Positions 62,496-64,000 of a stretch of DNA of 64,000 nt are shown here, one piece after another. Position 1 is the stretch's first letter. Every line of letters begins with the position of its first letter. The position numbers were made by a program, and so were the translations under genes. The notes under the pieces are model-generated. The model was not told where the DNA came from and did no database searches. It saw only the letters and a program-made list of their open reading frames with translations. The DNA comes from Arcicella rigui (GTDB taxonomy: Bacteria; Bacteroidota; Bacteroidia; Cytophagales; Spirosomataceae), in NCBI RefSeq assembly GCF_034929435.1, contig NZ_JAYFUM010000011.1, positions 62,001 through 126,000 on the forward strand, given 5' to 3'.

Positions 62496-63938
62496 TTATA
62501 AATAACTAAAATAAATGATAAAAGTAGAGCCAATATTTTCTTCACTTTCAAATTTGAGTTTTCCTCCATTTAGTTCTACCAAATTTTTGGCAATTACTAA
62601 ACCCAAACCCGTACCTTCTATTCGTCCTACATTGTTAGCTCTGTAAAAAGTATTGAAAATTTTGTTTCGCCCCTCTAAAGGAATACCTATGCCAAAATCT
62701 TGAATTTTTATCTCGAAATGGTTTTCATTAAAGTTCAGAACTACTACTGGATTTGGGCGACCTTTTGAGTACTTGAGTGCATTTGAAGCAAGATTATCGA
62801 CAATTAATGTGAGATGAAGTGGGTCAACATTAACAGATTGAGGTAAGCCAAAAACATTAAATTGAATTCTACGACCATCTTTTTGGAGTGCATTCTGCGA
62901 CTCTACGCTATTCTTCACCAACTCCATAATATTAATTTTCTCTTTGTTGGCTGTGAGTTTCTTCGATTCAATTTTGCCAACAATCAATATTTCATTCATC
63001 AAATTTGTAATTCTATCAATTTGACTACTGATAATATTTACGTGCTTGAGAATATTAGGATTTTTGTCTTTGTCAATCATCTGAATGATTTCAGTACTTG
63101 AGCGAATCGTCGCTAAAGGAGTTCTGAATTCATGCGAAGCAACATTCACAAAAAGTGATTTCAAATCGTTCAACTCCCTCTCTTTGTTAAGAGAATTCAT
63201 TAAAATTTCCTCTGTTTTCTTTCTATCACTGATTTCTCTTGTGGAAGTGATGATACGATAAGTAAGGTCGTAATCATCAAAAAACACTTTAGAATTTGTT
63301 TCGAGCCAAATGTATTCACCATTTTTTTTCTGAAAACGGTAGGTAGTACTGATGGGCGTTTCGTCTTCGTCTTCAGTAGTTTTTCTTAAATCTTCTGGAT
63401 GATAAAAGTCCGACATTTTTTTACCAATCAAATCTATCGGCTCGTAGCCAGTAATTTGTTTGATAGAAGGCGAAAGGTAAAGAAGGTAGCCGTTCAAATC
63501 GTGAATACAAACTAAATCCTTTACATTATTTGAAAGCAATTCGTAAATATGAGCATTTTCTTTTTGTTTAGTAATATCCTGTAAAGTACCTGTTGCACCT
63601 ACTACATACCCTTTGTCGTCATAGATAAAACTTACAGTTGCCTTAATCCACTTAATCTCGCCAGATTTGCTGATAAAACGAGCAACATGCTTACTTGAAG
63701 TTTTTTTCTGAAGGATAAGTGTTTCAAAAAGTTGGTCTTTTTTATCGGCATCTTCAGGGTGCATAAAATCGTAATAAGGTTTTCCTAAAGACTCTTCTAA
63801 AGAATAGCCCAATACCCTTCTCCACGATTCATTGAGGAAAGTCCAATTCCAGTCTTGGTCAGTCTGAAAAACAATATCACTAATATTATTAATTACTTCT
63901 TGATACTTCTGTTCGGTATAGAAATGAGTATCAAACAT
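62496..63938 (-). CDS. PAS-domain sensor histidine kinase
   Basis: 480 residues, cytoplasmic. Two PAS/PAC units (about 10-127, with DITKQKE, and 130-242, with REISDRKK), HisKA with His269 in NVASHEFRTPLATIRS, and a HATPase domain from about 375 (NLASNALKYS, IQDFGIGIPLEG, EGTGLGLVIAKNL). The start at 63938 gives a PAS domain almost at once. Together with the REC-only gene it may form a phosphorelay. Confidence 0.92.
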   Translation of the reverse strand: MFDTHFYTEQKYQEVINNISDIVFQTDQDWNWTFLNESWRRVLGYSLEESLGKPYYDFMHPEDADKKDQLFETLILQKKTSSKHVARFISKSGEIKWIKATVSFIYDDKGYVVGATGTLQDITKQKENAHIYELLSNNVKDLVCIHDLNGYLLYLSPSIKQITGYEPIDLIGKKMSDFYHPEDLRKTTEDEDETPISTTYRFQKKNGEYIWLETNSKVFFDDYDLTYRIITSTREISDRKKTEEILMNSLNKERELNDLKSLFVNVASHEFRTPLATIRSSTEIIQMIDKDKNPNILKHVNIISSQIDRITNLMNEILIVGKIESKKLTANKEKINIMELVKNSVESQNALQKDGRRIQFNVFGLPQSVNVDPLHLTLIVDNLASNALKYSKGRPNPVVVLNFNENHFEIKIQDFGIGIPLEGRNKIFNTFYRANNVGRIEGTGLGLVIAKNLVELNGGKLKFESEENIGSTFIIYFSYL

Positions 63939-64000
63939 CGTAAATAAAGCATTGGAGTAGTTTTTAAACTGAACTAATACTTCGCAAACCAGATTATTAA

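Noticed and set aside
62242..62505. 87-aa plus-strand frame between REC gene and PAS kinase
   Set aside because: AT-driven composition, no start context, overlaps the kinase 3' end, no recognisable feature.

Overview
The window reads as chromosome of a Gram-negative member of the Bacteroidota, most likely order Cytophagales. The evidence is type IX secretion parts (a PorU2-like sortase, PorP/SprF, an OmpA/PD40 protein, and both kinds of C-terminal sorting domain), an arginine operon built on an N-acyl-ornithine carbamoyltransferase, a SemiSWEET, a TonB-dependent receptor with an N-terminal carboxypeptidase-like domain, AT-rich DNA, and TTG-N19-21-TAnnTTTG-like promoters. Genus cannot be set from sequence alone.

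Left part (1-9.6 kb): the end of a LytS-type histidine kinase and, 8.3 kb away, a LytTR response regulator flank an accessory array. The array is four cassettes, each holding the 3' end of a toxin gene followed at once (1-3 bp spacing or a 4-bp overlap) by a large beta-propeller-like protein that I read as its immunity partner. About 400-bp copies of one non-coding repeat (R1-R5) separate them. Cassettes alternate A-B-A-B. The toxin ends are homologous to each other, cut at different depths, and one keeps a PD-(D/E)XK-like nuclease core. In R1-R4 three back-to-back perfect hairpins end exactly at the cassette junction. This is the most unusual part of the window.

9.8-18.5 kb (minus strand): an arginine operon, reading argF' (N-acyl-ornithine carbamoyltransferase), argB, a VapBC-like toxin-antitoxin pair, an ADP-ribosylglycohydrolase, an M20 deacylase (argE'), a DUF5009 membrane acyltransferase and argH. 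A FemAB/GNAT-like transferase lies upstream.

18.6-33 kb: a PorU2-like C25 peptidase, a histidine kinase, a GT-C glycosyltransferase, an acyltransferase-3, a small XRE repressor with a perfect 29-bp palindromic operator facing an 85-aa protein, a nucleoside:H+ symporter-type MFS carrier, and an 1127-aa hybrid kinase.

33-46 kb: housekeeping genes (rsmA, mgtE, dtd, a MazG-like gene, htpG), a lipoprotein, an AUR1/PAP2-type enzyme, a SemiSWEET, and an OmpR-type two-component system next to a TonB-dependent receptor. A 34-copy heptamer array and an orphan promoter-terminator pair (possible small RNA) lie between genes.

46-64 kb: a degenerate acyl-carrier-like protein, a PepSY-like lipoprotein, and an ECF sigma factor with an anti-sigma/outer-membrane fusion and an outer-membrane barrel. 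Then comes a 2401-aa T9SS-exported DUF11/Ig-like surface protein followed by its PorP/SprF and OmpA partners, and finally a REC-only regulator and a PAS histidine kinase. Most gene ends carry clear stem-loop terminators, listed individually. I saw no tRNA, rRNA, CRISPR array, integrase or transposase.
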